A stretch of DNA of 64,000 bases from NCBI GenBank assembly GCA_020160755.1, contig JAIUPN010000010.1, positions 119,962-183,961 on the forward strand, read 5' to 3'. Every line of letters starts with the position of its first letter. Positions within the stretch are counted from its first letter, which is position 1. Made by a program: the position numbers and the translations under genes. Positions 27,799 through 37,131 of this stretch are shown piece by piece. The notes under the pieces are model-generated. The model did no database searches, was not told the DNA's origin, and saw only the letters and a program-made list of their open reading frames with translations. Origin of the DNA: Pseudomonadota bacterium. GTDB lineage: Bacteria > Pseudomonadota > Alphaproteobacteria > Sphingomonadales > Sphingomonadaceae.

Positions 27799-28317
27799 TC
27801 AGCCGGGTTCCTTTACTTCTTCGAAATCGTCGAGCTTGTCGAGCGCGTCGCGGGCGACTTTCTGGAGCGCGAAGCGGTTGACCGCGAGCCCCTTCGCGCC
27901 ATCGCCGGAGAGCTCGTCGATCGTGAAGGCGACGCGGGTGCGATCGGGCGCCAGATCCTCGAAGGTGAATTTCAGTCCCGTGGCGAGCGCGCCGTCATCG
28001 ACGCTGTAAATCAGGTGCGCCTCACGCGGGATTTCCATCGCGACGGCGACCTTCACCTTCCAGGCATCGGGGCGTTCCTTAGGGACGAGCTGCTCAAATC
28101 CGGGATCGCCCTTTTCGGCGACGAGTTCGTACAGCCGCGTCGAACCGCCGTTGGTGACGAGCGGCAGGCCGGCGAAAGCGCTGCCGTCGCCGAACATCTT
28201 CGCGAACACTTGCTCGCGCGGCGCGGCGACGGTCCGTGTCTGGTTTGCGAGTTCGGCAACCTTGCCGCAACCGGTCACGAGCAGGAACGCCATGACCGGT
28301 ACCACCATACGCAACAT
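27799..28317 (-). CDS. Small predicted lipoprotein, SRPBCC-like
   Basis: A 172-aa protein with lipobox LVTGC (Cys17), so probably membrane-anchored in the periplasm. The body alternates beta-rich stretches (KVKVAVAMEIPREAHLIYSV, RTRVAFTIDEL) with a C-terminal helix, a pattern reminiscent of polyketide-cyclase/START-like folds. That resemblance is my inference. GGGGGGA precedes the ATG by 5 nt. It is divergent from the XRE regulator gene. I do not recognise a specific function. Confidence 0.7.
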   Translation of the reverse strand: MLRMVVPVMAFLLVTGCGKVAELANQTRTVAAPREQVFAKMFGDGSAFAGLPLVTNGGSTRLYELVAEKGDPGFEQLVPKERPDAWKVKVAVAMEIPREAHLIYSVDDGALATGLKFTFEDLAPDRTRVAFTIDELSGDGAKGLAVNRFALQKVARDALDKLDDFEEVKEPG

Positions 28318-28399
28318 CGAAAATCCCCCCGGAAAAGACGGCTTTCTCCTAGCGGATACGCCTTACCAAAGCGTAATCGCCGCGCGCTCGACAGAGAGA

Positions 28400-28452
28400 C
28401 TGTAAAGAGTGTTTGACACTTCAGTATCGGCGCTGTAAAGAGTTCTTTACAG
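28400..28452 (+). promoter_or_regulatory. Doubled operator and promoter of the XRE gene
   Basis: CTGTAAAGA-GT-TCTTTACAG (28433-28452) is a perfect 20-bp dyad. A degenerate copy starts 33 nt upstream (28400-28419), whose first 11 bases are identical. A TTGACA -35 box (28413-28418) lies in the upstream copy, and TAAAGA, 17 nt later (28436-28441), lies in the downstream dyad. Binding there would block RNA polymerase, so autoregulation by the XRE protein is likely. Confidence 0.6.
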
Positions 28453-28464
28453 AGAGGGGCGGCG

Positions 28465-28677
28465 TTGGAAAATCGGGTTCGCGAATATCGGGAAGGGGCG
28501 GGCTGGAGCCAGGGCGAGCTGGCCCGGCGCCTCGGGGTGTCGCGCCAGACGATCAACGCGGTCGAAACCGACAAATATGACCCCAGCCTGCCGCTCGCGC
28601 TGCGCATGGCCCGCCTGTTCGGGCTCGAAGTGCGCGAATTGTTCGTCGACCATTGGACGCCGGAGATCGAAGAATGA
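28465..28677 (+). CDS. XRE-family helix-turn-helix regulator
   Basis: A 70-aa DNA-binding protein consisting almost only of the Cro/C1 HTH: REGAGWSQGELARRLGVSRQ with the recognition helix SRQTINAVETDKYDP. The C-terminal LRMARLFGLEVRELF is typical of the YgzD-like subgroup. The start is a TTG at 28465, where the family N-terminus (MENRVREYRE) begins; GAGGGG lies just upstream. Its stop overlaps the start of the next gene. This subgroup often sits beside small membrane-protein genes that it controls. Confidence 0.88.
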   Translation: MENRVREYREGAGWSQGELARRLGVSRQTINAVETDKYDPSLPLALRMARLFGLEVRELFVDHWTPEIEE

Positions 28678-29333
28678 ACAGCATGACCGAAGACAAACCT
28701 GCCAGGTGGAAGCGCATGGTGATGCAGATGTTCGTCGGCGCGCTTGCCGGCGGCGGCGTCATGGCGGCGGTGCTCACGGCCGCGGGATCGGATCTGCTCG
28801 ACGCGATGGGGCCTTCGCGCGTGGCGCTGGGCTCGGTCGGCCTCGTCTATGCGCTGATGGCCGGGCTGGTCGGCTTCGGCCTCGCAGCGCCGCGGGCCGG
28901 AGCGAAGCTGCTGAATGTCGCCGATGCCGAGGAACTGCGCGAGGAGCGGCGTGGCATGATGCGATCGACCGTCACGATGGCGGCGATCGGCGTGGCGCTC
29001 GTCCTGCTGGCGCTGGCGCGTGGTCCCGGTTTCGCGGCGGGCGTTGTCCCCGCGGGCGTCGCCATGTGTGTCTTGCTGATTGTTTTCGCCGCTGGCGCGA
29101 TCGCGTCGTGGCGCTGGCGGAACGACTTCGACGAACTCAACCACCAGCTGGGTCTCGAAGGCTGTTTCTGGGCCTTTTGCCTTAGCTGGGTGCTCCTGAC
29201 CCTGTGGGGTGCAGCCGATTTTCTTGGCTGGGGTGCGGTTCTGACCCCGATAGACGTCGTCACGACGCTGTCGGCGATGATGCTGCTCGGCGCGTTCGTC
29301 GCGATCGGGCGGCGCGGGATGATGACGCGCTGA
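28674..29333 (+). CDS. Unknown membrane protein co-translated with XRE regulator
   Basis: A 219-aa integral membrane protein I cannot name. About six hydrophobic segments are visible, at roughly residues 16-38, 50-75, 97-118, 122-147, 163-180 and 188-212. The short soluble loop after segment two is charged (ADAEELREERRG). ATG 28674 overlaps the regulator stop as ATGA and has GGAGA 7 nt upstream, so it is translated with the regulator and should share its operator. A function as the regulated target or as a signal sensor is inference only. Confidence 0.75.
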   Translation: MNSMTEDKPARWKRMVMQMFVGALAGGGVMAAVLTAAGSDLLDAMGPSRVALGSVGLVYALMAGLVGFGLAAPRAGAKLLNVADAEELREERRGMMRSTVTMAAIGVALVLLALARGPGFAAGVVPAGVAMCVLLIVFAAGAIASWRWRNDFDELNHQLGLEGCFWAFCLSWVLLTLWGAADFLGWGAVLTPIDVVTTLSAMMLLGAFVAIGRRGMMTR

Positions 29334-29339
29334 TGTGAA

Positions 29340-29375
29340 AAAGGGCGCCCGGTTCCCCCGAACCGGACGCCCTTT
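29340..29375. terminator. Bidirectional terminator between membrane gene and glnA
   Basis: AAAGGGCG-C-CCGGTTC (29340-29355), loop CCCC, GAACCGG-A-CGCCCTTT (29360-29375): a 16-step stem with one C-A mismatch, flanked by A and T runs on both sides. It serves the membrane gene on the plus strand and glnA on the minus strand. Confidence 0.85.
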
Positions 29376-29400
29376 CCCTTGGCAACGCCGATCCTGCGGA

Positions 29401-30813
29401 TCAGGCGCTGTAGTACATGTCGAATTCGACCGGGCTCGGGGTCTGCTCGAAACGATAGACCTCGTCCCACTTCAGTTCGACATAGGCTTCGATCTGATCC
29501 TTCGAGAACACGTCGCCCTTCAAGAGGAAGTCGTGGTCGGCGAGCAGGCTGTCGAGGGCTTCGCGAAGCGAGCCGCAGACGGTCGGGACTTCACTCAGTT
29601 CCTCGGGCGGCAGGTCGTACAGATTCTTGTCCATCGCGTCGCCGGGGTGGATCTTGTTCTGGATGCCGTCGAGGCCCGCCATCAGCAGCGCCGAATAGCA
29701 GAGATAGGGGTTCGCCATCGCGTCGGGGAAGCGGAACTCGACGCGCTTCGACTTGGCGCCCGCGCCGTACGGAATGCGGCACGAAGCCGAACGGTTGCGG
29801 CTCGAGTAAGCGAGCAGCACCGGGGCTTCGAAGCCGGGGACGAGGCGCTTGTAGCTGTTCGTCGTCGGGTTGGTGAAGGCGTTAAGCGCCTTGGCATGCT
29901 TGACGACACCGCCGATGAAATAGAGGCACATGTCGCTCAGGCCCGCATAGCCATTGCCGGCGAAGAGCGGCTTGCCCTTTTCCCAGATCGAGATGTGGGT
30001 GTGCATGCCGCTGCCGTTATCGTCCTTGATCGGCTTCGGCATGAAGGTCGCGGTCTTGCCATAGGCATGCGCGACCTGGTGCACGACATACTTGTAGATC
30101 TGCATGCGGTCGGCGGTTTCGGTGAGCGTACCGAAAGTCAGGCCAAGTTCGTGCTGCGCGGCCGCGACTTCGTGGTGATGCTTGTCGCAGGGCAGGCCCA
30201 TTTCGAGCATCGTCGAGACCATCTCGGCGCGGATATCGACGGCGCTGTCGACCGGCGCGACCGGGAAATAACCGCCCTTGGCGCGCGGACGGTGCGCGAG
30301 GTTGCCGCCTTCGTAAGCGCGGCCGGTGTTGGTCGGCAGCTCGATATCGTCGATCTCGAAGCCCGACTTGTTGTAGCCGGTTTCGAAACGGACATCGTCG
30401 AACATGAAGAATTCGGCTTCGGGGCCGACATAGACGGTGTCGCCGATGCCGGTCGAGGCGACATAGGCCTCGGCGCGCTTCGCGGTCGTACGCGGGTCGC
30501 GGGCATAGCCTTCGCCGGTCGAGGGTTCGACGATGTCGCAGAAGATCACGAGCATCGGGGTCGCCGAGAAAGGATCGTCATAGACGGCGTCGAGATCGGG
30601 CTTCAGGATCATGTCCGACTCGTTGATCGCCTTCCAGCCTTCGATCGACGAACCGTCGAACATCAGGCCGTCTTCGAGCTCGTCCTCGCCGAGGATCGAG
30701 GCAACCATGGTCAGGTGCTGCCACTTGCCCTTGGGGTCGGTGAAGCGCAGGTCGACCCACTCGATGTCGTTTTCCTTGATCCGCGCGATGATATCCTTGG
30801 GCTTCGTAGCCAT
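29401..30813 (-). CDS. glnA: Glutamine synthetase type I
   Basis: Makes glutamine from glutamate, ammonia and ATP, the main step of ammonia assimilation. The 470-aa dodecamer-type subunit shows [15 protein letters not shown], the active-site [10 protein letters not shown], the ATP-site [18 protein letters not shown] and [10 protein letters not shown]. The adenylylation site is the Tyr of [10 protein letters not shown] near residue 400, so activity should be tuned by GlnE. It follows glnB by 71 nt in the same direction and ends at a strong terminator. Confidence 0.98.
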   Translation of the reverse strand: MATKPKDIIARIKENDIEWVDLRFTDPKGKWQHLTMVASILGEDELEDGLMFDGSSIEGWKAINESDMILKPDLDAVYDDPFSATPMLVIFCDIVEPSTGEGYARDPRTTAKRAEAYVASTGIGDTVYVGPEAEFFMFDDVRFETGYNKSGFEIDDIELPTNTGRAYEGGNLAHRPRAKGGYFPVAPVDSAVDIRAEMVSTMLEMGLPCDKHHHEVAAAQHELGLTFGTLTETADRMQIYKYVVHQVAHAYGKTATFMPKPIKDDNGSGMHTHISIWEKGKPLFAGNGYAGLSDMCLYFIGGVVKHAKALNAFTNPTTNSYKRLVPGFEAPVLLAYSSRNRSASCRIPYGAGAKSKRVEFRFPDAMANPYLCYSALLMAGLDGIQNKIHPGDAMDKNLYDLPPEELSEVPTVCGSLREALDSLLADHDFLLKGDVFSKDQIEAYVELKWDEVYRFEQTPSPVEFDMYYSA

Positions 30814-30884
30814 CGTCTATGCTTCCTTCTTGCGAAATGGTCCGGCGTGCCGGGGTGTGTTGGGGTTTCAAAAACCGTGAAAGA

Positions 30885-31274
<390 letters not shown>

Positions 31275-31333
31275 TCAGCTGGGCTGGCCCGGTTCGCCGT
31301 CGAGTCGGTGCGGTGTCCCGCCATCTTGCACCA

Positions 31334-31349
31334 ATCAAAAGCCGTGCCA
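31334..31349 (-). promoter_or_regulatory. Candidate sigma-54 promoter of glnBA, imperfect
   Basis: The minus strand reads TGGCACGGCTTTTGAT about 110 nt before the glnB GTG. It matches the -24/-12 consensus TGGCAC-R-N4-TTGC-W except that the C of the -12 GC is A. Nitrogen control of glnBA by RpoN and NtrC is known in alphaproteobacteria. The mismatch falls on a key base. Confidence 0.35.
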
Positions 31350-31390
31350 ATTGGCGAATCGCGGGGTTTTGGTAAGAAATTTGAAACGAA

Positions 31391-31427
31391 AGAACGCCGC
31401 TGCCCAAGGGGTGGGCAACGGCGTTCT
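31391..31427 (-). terminator. Terminator of the PQQ dehydrogenase gene
   Basis: AGAACGCCG (31391-31399) pairs with CGGCGTTCT (31419-31427), with an inner GCCC/GGGC stem. On the minus strand the stem is followed by TTTCGTTTC. It lies just after the dehydrogenase stop. Confidence 0.8.
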
Positions 31428-31450
31428 CTGACTGCCTAATTTATGAGCAG

Positions 31451-33637
31451 TCAGCGCCCCATCGGGGCCGCCGAGTCGGCCAGATTGGCCTTGGTCCAGT
31501 TCGATCGCTCGATCACATAGGCACGAATCGCCTCGGCATCGGCGGGGGTAAGCACCGTTGCAAAGCTCACCATGCCGCGGTCTTTCAGCGCGCCGCCGAT
31601 CACGACGCCCTTCCATGCGTCGGCATTGGCGAGCGTGCCCGAGACGCGAAGGTCGGGGGTGAAGCCGTTGCCGATCGCGCTGTCGCCGTGACATACCTGA
31701 CAATAACGGCCGAAGTGCGCTTTGCCGGCTGCGACATCAGCCGGCTTTGCAGTCATCGGCGGCGGGTTCCATGCAAGCGTTGCCGTCGCGGGCGGCGCGG
31801 GCAGCTGTGCGGTGCCGCCGATCTTGAGCACCACGAGGCGCGGGATGTTCGGCACCTTGCGCGTTGCGCCACCCGCGATCCCGGCAACAAGCGGGAACGC
31901 GCCGCCCTTGCTCGTCATGAACGCCACATATTGCACCCCGCCGACGCGGAAGGTCGACGGCGCGCTGACGATCCCCGACTGCATGTCGAGGTCGAGCAAT
32001 TGCTTGCCGGTGTCGGCGGTATAAGCGCGGAAACGGCCGAGGCTGGTACCCTGGAAAACGAGGTTGCCCGCGGTGGTCATCGTGCCGCCGTTCCACGCGG
32101 CGGGATGGTCGACCGCCCATGCGACCTTCCCGGTACGCGGGTCGAAAGCGACAAGGCGGCCCGTCGTCGCCGCGACGGCGGCGCGGAATGCGGCCTTGTC
32201 GTCGGGCAGCATCGTCTTGTTCAGCGAGGTGCCGACGTTGAACCCCAGCACCTTGCGTTTGTCGAGTTCGTCCATGTCGGCAAGATAGCCCTGCGGGATC
32301 TGCTGCGCCGGGATGTAGACAAGGCCGGTCTTGGGATTGTAGCTCATCGGGTGCCAGTTATGCGCGCCGAGCGCGCCCGGAACCGCGATGAAGGGCTTGC
32401 CGGTCTTGTAGAAGCGCGCTTCCGGATTTTCGATCGGCCGACCCGTGGCCAGATCATATCCCGTCGCCCAGTTGATCCCGTCGACGAAGGGTTTGGCATC
32501 GATCAGCTTGCCGTTCGCGCGGTCGATGGTGAAGAAGAAGCCGTTCTTCGGCGCGTGGTACAATACCTTGGTCGGTTTGCCGTTCACCGCCTGCTCGGCG
32601 AGGATGATCGGCTGCGTTGCGGTATAGTCCCACGTCTCCGCCGGGGTTTCCTGATAGTGCCACTTATATTTTCCGGTCGAGGCGTCGAGTGCGACGACCG
32701 AGGAAAGGAACCAGTTGTCGCCGACGCCGTTCGAGCGCGTGCCATGGTTCCACGGGTTGCCGTTGCCGACGCCGAGATAGATCTGGTCGAGATCCTTGTC
32801 GTAGACGATCGCGTCCCACACGGTGCCGCCGCCGCCCGAGGTCTGCCACTCGCCTTTGTCCGACCATGTGGCGTTGCCCTTGCTCGCAAAAATGTCGTCG
32901 CTGGCCGCGCCGTCCTTCGCTTTGGTCGGGTTGGGGGCGGTGTAGAAGCGCCAGCGCTCCTTGCCGGTGTCGGCGTCATAGGCGGTGACATAGCCGCGCA
33001 CCCCGAACTCGGCGCCGCCGTTGCCGATCAGCACCATGTCCTTCACGACGCGCGGCGCGCCGGTGATGGTGTAAGGTTTCGACGTGTCGAAGGTCTGCGT
33101 CGACCACAGCTCCTTGCCGGTCTTTTTGTCGAGCGCGATCAGCCGGCCGTCGAGCGCACCGACAAACACCTTGTCGCCCCACACAGCGACGCCGCGGTTG
33201 ACGACGTCGCAGCACGCCGAAACCGCGCGTTCACCGGGCACCTTGGGATCGAATTTCCAGAGTTCCTTGCCCGTCGCGGCGTCCCATGCGCTGACCTTCG
33301 ACCAGGCGTGGGTGACATAGAGCACGCCGTCGACGACGACCGGCGTCGCTTCCTGCCCGCGCGCATCGTCGAGATCGGCGGTCCACGCGATGCCGAGCTG
33401 CCCGACATTCTTCTCGTTGATGTCGGTGAGCGGGCTGAAACGCTGTTCGTCATAGCTGTAGCCGATGCCGCCCCAGTCGTCGCCGTTGCCGCCGGTCCGG
33501 AGCAGGGTCTCGCTGGCCTTTTCGGCTTCGTCGAGCGATCCGCCGCCCGAGATGCTGTCATTCTTCGATGCGTTGCATGAAGCCATTGCCAGTGCCGCGC
33601 AGCCCAGCAGCGCAGCCGTAAAGACCCGTTTCGCCAT
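31451..33637 (-). CDS. PQQ-dependent quinohaemoprotein alcohol dehydrogenase
   Basis: A 728-aa exported oxidoreductase of the methanol/ethanol dehydrogenase family that passes electrons from alcohols through PQQ to a fused cytochrome c. A signal sequence ends near ALAMASC, so it may be a lipoprotein. The adjacent disulfide pair of the family is Cys142-Cys143 (SACCDVVNRG). Propeller repeats such as DAATGKELWKFDP follow. The haem-binding CQVCH is at residues 646-650, with Met689 in DRGMVSF a likely sixth ligand. The alcohol substrate is unknown. No separate PQQ-synthesis genes are in the window. A perfect palindrome lies 27 nt upstream of the ATG. Confidence 0.94.
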   Translation of the reverse strand: MAKRVFTAALLGCAALAMASCNASKNDSISGGGSLDEAEKASETLLRTGGNGDDWGGIGYSYDEQRFSPLTDINEKNVGQLGIAWTADLDDARGQEATPVVVDGVLYVTHAWSKVSAWDAATGKELWKFDPKVPGERAVSACCDVVNRGVAVWGDKVFVGALDGRLIALDKKTGKELWSTQTFDTSKPYTITGAPRVVKDMVLIGNGGAEFGVRGYVTAYDADTGKERWRFYTAPNPTKAKDGAASDDIFASKGNATWSDKGEWQTSGGGGTVWDAIVYDKDLDQIYLGVGNGNPWNHGTRSNGVGDNWFLSSVVALDASTGKYKWHYQETPAETWDYTATQPIILAEQAVNGKPTKVLYHAPKNGFFFTIDRANGKLIDAKPFVDGINWATGYDLATGRPIENPEARFYKTGKPFIAVPGALGAHNWHPMSYNPKTGLVYIPAQQIPQGYLADMDELDKRKVLGFNVGTSLNKTMLPDDKAAFRAAVAATTGRLVAFDPRTGKVAWAVDHPAAWNGGTMTTAGNLVFQGTSLGRFRAYTADTGKQLLDLDMQSGIVSAPSTFRVGGVQYVAFMTSKGGAFPLVAGIAGGATRKVPNIPRLVVLKIGGTAQLPAPPATATLAWNPPPMTAKPADVAAGKAHFGRYCQVCHGDSAIGNGFTPDLRVSGTLANADAWKGVVIGGALKDRGMVSFATVLTPADAEAIRAYVIERSNWTKANLADSAAPMGR

Positions 33638-33663
33638 TCCATGCTCTCCCGTTCGACGCCTAT

Positions 33664-33681
33664 CTTGACGTTAACGTCAAG
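33664..33681. promoter_or_regulatory. Perfect 18-bp palindrome upstream of PQQ dehydrogenase
   Basis: CTTGACGTTAACGTCAAG is a perfect palindrome ending 27 nt before the dehydrogenase ATG, the usual place for an operator. ACGTTNACGT-type dyads are bound by some MerR-family catabolic regulators such as LiuR; assignment here is a guess from shape. Confidence 0.5.
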
Positions 33682-33829
33682 TCTGCGCGCGAAGCCGCAC
33701 GGGTGCAAGCGGGAAAATGGGGGGTCGAGAGAGGGGGCATACCAACACTCGCCACCCTCGAACGGGACACGTGGCTCGTTCGACTTGATCCGGGGTCCGC
33801 AAAGGCGGGCGATGCATTGGAAGTCCTGG

Positions 33830-33850
33830 ATCCCGGATCAGGTCCGGGAT
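33830..33850. repeat. REP-like intergenic palindrome
   Basis: ATCCCGGA (33830-33837), loop TCAGG, TCCGGGAT (33843-33850), inside the text CCTGGATCCCGGATCAGG. The wording resembles short palindromes scattered between genes in sphingomonad genomes. It lies just after the map stop codon and may also act as its terminator. A second GATCCGGGGTCC half-copy is about 45 nt to the left. Confidence 0.5.
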
Positions 33851-33873
33851 GCCGCAATCAAAGCGTGTGCCGG

Positions 33874-34713
33874 TCAGGCCCAGGGTGGCGCGTTCAGGCC
33901 CTTGGGGCTCGCAGTGAAAATCTCGCAGCCGGTTTCGGTGATCCCGATGCTGTGCTCGAACTGCGCCGACAGCGAGCGGTCGCGCGTCACCGCGGTCCAG
34001 CCGTCGGCAAGCATCTTCACCGCATATTTGCCGGTGTTGATCATCGGCTCGATCGTGAAGAACATGCCGGGGCGGAGTTCGGGGCCGGTGCCGGGACGGC
34101 CGGCGTGGACGACTTCGGGCGCGTCGTGGAACATCTGGCCGAGACCATGGCCGCAGAAATCGCGGACGACCGAATAGCGATGGCGCTCGGCGTGGGTCTG
34201 GATTGCGTGGGCGACGTCACCCATGCGGTTGCCGGGCTTCGCCTGTTCGATGCCGAGCATCAGGCACTCGTAGGTGATTTCGACGAGGCGCTTCGCCTTG
34301 ATCGGCACGTCGCCCACCAGATACATGCGGCTGGTGTCGCCGTGCCAGCCGTCGACGATGCTGGTGACGTCGATATTGACGATATCGCCCTCGCGCACGG
34401 GCTTGTCGTCGGGGATGCCGTGGCACACGACATGGTTGATGCTCGTGCAGCAGCTATGCGTGAAGCCGCGATAACCCAATGTCGCGGGGATGCCGCCGCC
34501 GTCGAGCATCATCGTGCGGACCAGATCGTCGATGGCCGCCGTGGTCACCCCCGGCTGGACGAAGGGGACGAGCGCGTCGAGGATTTCGGCCGACAGGCGG
34601 CCCGCCTTGCGCATCCCGGCGAAGCCCGCCGCGTCGTGGAGCTTGATCGTGCCATCGCGCACAGGAGTGGGGCTCGCCGCATCGCCGGCGGTTACGGAGA
34701 CATAGTCGTACAT
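33874..34713 (-). CDS. map: Type I methionine aminopeptidase
   Basis: Removes the initiator methionine from new proteins; essential in bacteria. The 279-aa protein has the pita-bread fold motifs: GYRGFTHSCCTSINHVVCHG with the first His, GDIVNIDVTSIVDGWHGDTS with both metal Asp residues, CGHGLGQMFHDAP with a metal His, FTIEPM with a metal Glu, and the late TAVTRDRSLSAQFEHS with the last Glu. The start ATG 34713 lacks a good ribosome-binding site. Downstream of the stop is a REP-like palindrome. Confidence 0.96.
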   Translation of the reverse strand: MYDYVSVTAGDAASPTPVRDGTIKLHDAAGFAGMRKAGRLSAEILDALVPFVQPGVTTAAIDDLVRTMMLDGGGIPATLGYRGFTHSCCTSINHVVCHGIPDDKPVREGDIVNIDVTSIVDGWHGDTSRMYLVGDVPIKAKRLVEITYECLMLGIEQAKPGNRMGDVAHAIQTHAERHRYSVVRDFCGHGLGQMFHDAPEVVHAGRPGTGPELRPGMFFTIEPMINTGKYAVKMLADGWTAVTRDRSLSAQFEHSIGITETGCEIFTASPKGLNAPPWA

Positions 34714-34740
34714 GGGGAGTGATATAGTCGCTGGAGCCTC

Positions 34741-34770
34741 AAAAAGCGAGGGGCGGCCGATGGCCGCCCC
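34741..34770 (-). terminator. Rho-independent terminator of clpA
   Basis: GGGGCGGCC (34750-34758), loop GAT, GGCCGCCCC (34762-34770). On the minus strand the stem is followed, after CTCGC, by five T residues (plus-strand A run 34741-34745). It sits directly after the clpA stop. Confidence 0.8.
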
Positions 34771-34791
34771 GTCGCCTTATTGCTCGGCCGC

Positions 34792-37131
34792 CTACTCCGC
34801 GGCTTTCTTCGCCTTGTCGGCTTTCGGTTTGCCCTTGCCCGCCTTGGGCGGGGCCGAGACGATTTCGAAGGCCAGCGGGTTGCCGACATGGGCATCGTCG
34901 CCGGTCTTCATCTTCACCTTGACCTCGCCGCCATGGACGAGCTTGCCGAAGAGCAGTTCCTCGGCGAGCGGCTGCTTGATCTTTTCCTGGATCAGGCGGC
35001 CCATCGGGCGCGCGCCATAGAGCTTGTCATAGCCCTTGCCGGTCAGCCATTCGCGTGCCGCATCGTCGAGCTGGATGTGGACGTTGCGGTCGGCGAGCTG
35101 CATTTCGAGCTGCAGGATGAACTTGTCGACGACGCGTGCGACCACTTCAGGCGGCAGATAGCCGAACGGCACGATCGCATCGAGGCGGTTGCGGAATTCG
35201 GGGGTGAAGAGATTCTTCACCGCTTCCTCCTGCACATCCTCGCGGGCGAACGCGCCGAAGCCGATGCCCTCGCGCGCCATGTCGCTCGCCCCCGCATTGG
35301 TCGTCATGATCAGGATGACGTTGCGGAAGTCGACGGTCTTGCCGTGATGATCGGTCAGGCGGCCATGGTCCATCACCTGCAACAATATGTTGAACAGGTC
35401 GGGATGCGCCTTTTCGATCTCGTCGAGCAGCAGCACGCAATGCGGGTTCTGGTCGATCGCATCGGTGAGCAGGCCGCCCTGATCGTAGCCGACATAGCCC
35501 GGGGGGGCGCCGATCAGTCGGCTGACCGAGTGGCGCTCCATATATTCGGACATGTCGAAACGCTGGAGCGGGATGCCCATGATCGACGCGAGCTGCTTGG
35601 CGACCTCGGTCTTGCCGACGCCGGTCGGGCCGCTGAACAGATAGTTGCCGATCGGCTTCTCGGGATCGCGCAGGCCCGCGCGGCTGAGCTTGATCGCCGA
35701 CGAGAGCACCTCGATCGCGGTGTTCTGGCCGAAGACGACGCGCTTCAGGTCGGTCTCCAGATTCGCGAGCGTCGCCTTGTCGTCGGTCGAGACCGACTTG
35801 GGCGGAATGCGCGCCATCGTCGCGATCACCGCCTCGATCTCCTTCGCGGTGATCGTCTTCTTGCGCTTCGACGGGGCGACGAGCATCTGCATCGCGCCGA
35901 CCTCGTCGATCACGTCGATCGCCTTGTCGGGCAATTTGCGATCATTGATGTAGCGCGCCGACAGGTCGACCGCGGCGTTGATCGCATCCTGCGTATAGCG
36001 CACCTGATGATGCGCCTCGAACGCGCTGCGCAGGCCCGCGAGGATCTTTTTCGTATCCTCGAGGCTCGGCTCGATCACATCGATCTTCTGGAACCGGCGG
36101 AGCAGCGCGCGGTCCTTTTCGAAGTGATTGCGGAACTCCTTGTACGTCGTCGAGCCGATGCAGCGGATGACGCCGCCCGACAGTGCGGGCTTCAGCAGGT
36201 TCGACGCATCCATCGCGCCGCCCGACGTCGCGCCCGCACCGATGACGGTGTGGATTTCGTCGATGAAGAGGATCGCGTGCGGCAGCCCTTCGAGCTCGGT
36301 CACGACCTGCTTCAGCCGCTCCTCGAAATCGCCGCGGTAACGCGTGCCGGCGAGCAGCGCGCCCATGTCGAGCGAATAGATCACCGCGGGCAGCAGCACC
36401 TCGGGCACGTCGCCCTCGATGATCTTGCGCGCGAGCCCTTCCGCGATCGCGGTCTTGCCGACGCCGGGATCGCCGACATAGAGCGGGTTGTTCTTCGACC
36501 GGCGGCAGAGGATCTGGATCGTGCGGTCGACCTCGGCGGTGCGGCCGATCAGCGGGTCGACCTTGCCGACCTTGGCCTTCTCGTTGAGGTTGACGGTGAA
36601 CTGGTCGAGCGCGGTTTCCTTCTTGTTCTTGCCTTCGCTCTTGTCCTTCGCCTCTTCCTTTTCCTCGGGCTCGGCTTGCGGCGAGGGCTTGCCGCCCTTG
36701 CCGACGCCGTGGCTGAGGTAGGAGACCGCGTCGAGGCGCGTCAGGTCCTGCTGCTGCAGGAAATAGACGGCGTAGCTTTCGCGTTCGGAGAAGAGCGCGA
36801 CGAGGACGTTGGCGCCTGTCACCTCATCCTTGCCCGACGACTGGACGTGCAGGATCGCGCGCTGGACGACGCGCTGGAAACCGCTCGTCGGCGACGGATC
36901 GCTGTGTCCCTCGACCTTCAGGCTGTCGAGTTCGGTATCGAGATAATGGACGACCGCCGATTGCAGGTCGTCGAGCGCGACGCCGCACGCGCGCATCACT
37001 TCGGCGGCATGATCGTCGTCGATCAGCGCGTAGAGCAGATGCTCGAGCGTCGCATATTCGTGGTGGCGCTCCGAAGCGGCCTTCAGCGCGTTATGTAGTG
37101 TCTTTTCGAGGCTTTCCGAAAAGGACGGCAT
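34792..37131 (-). CDS. clpA: Clp protease ATP-binding subunit ClpA
   Basis: The AAA+ unfoldase that feeds proteins, including N-degron substrates, into ClpP. The 779-aa protein has the Clp N-domain, a first AAA module with GDPGVGKTAIAEGLA, and a second with GPTGVGKTEVAKQLA. The IGF loop that docks to ClpP is present in EGIGFGAF. I chose ATG 37131 (MPSFSESLEKTL, the family N-terminus) because AAGGAG lies 9 nt upstream; ATG 37140 has no spacing to that site. The adaptor gene clpS, often found just upstream in alphaproteobacteria, is absent here. Confidence 0.97.
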   Translation of the reverse strand: MPSFSESLEKTLHNALKAASERHHEYATLEHLLYALIDDDHAAEVMRACGVALDDLQSAVVHYLDTELDSLKVEGHSDPSPTSGFQRVVQRAILHVQSSGKDEVTGANVLVALFSERESYAVYFLQQQDLTRLDAVSYLSHGVGKGGKPSPQAEPEEKEEAKDKSEGKNKKETALDQFTVNLNEKAKVGKVDPLIGRTAEVDRTIQILCRRSKNNPLYVGDPGVGKTAIAEGLARKIIEGDVPEVLLPAVIYSLDMGALLAGTRYRGDFEERLKQVVTELEGLPHAILFIDEIHTVIGAGATSGGAMDASNLLKPALSGGVIRCIGSTTYKEFRNHFEKDRALLRRFQKIDVIEPSLEDTKKILAGLRSAFEAHHQVRYTQDAINAAVDLSARYINDRKLPDKAIDVIDEVGAMQMLVAPSKRKKTITAKEIEAVIATMARIPPKSVSTDDKATLANLETDLKRVVFGQNTAIEVLSSAIKLSRAGLRDPEKPIGNYLFSGPTGVGKTEVAKQLASIMGIPLQRFDMSEYMERHSVSRLIGAPPGYVGYDQGGLLTDAIDQNPHCVLLLDEIEKAHPDLFNILLQVMDHGRLTDHHGKTVDFRNVILIMTTNAGASDMAREGIGFGAFAREDVQEEAVKNLFTPEFRNRLDAIVPFGYLPPEVVARVVDKFILQLEMQLADRNVHIQLDDAAREWLTGKGYDKLYGARPMGRLIQEKIKQPLAEELLFGKLVHGGEVKVKMKTGDDAHVGNPLAFEIVSAPPKAGKGKPKADKAKKAAE

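Noticed and set aside
34780..37098. A 772-codon open frame on the plus strand opposite clpA
   Set aside because: Antisense shadow of a certain clpA gene, with no family motif.
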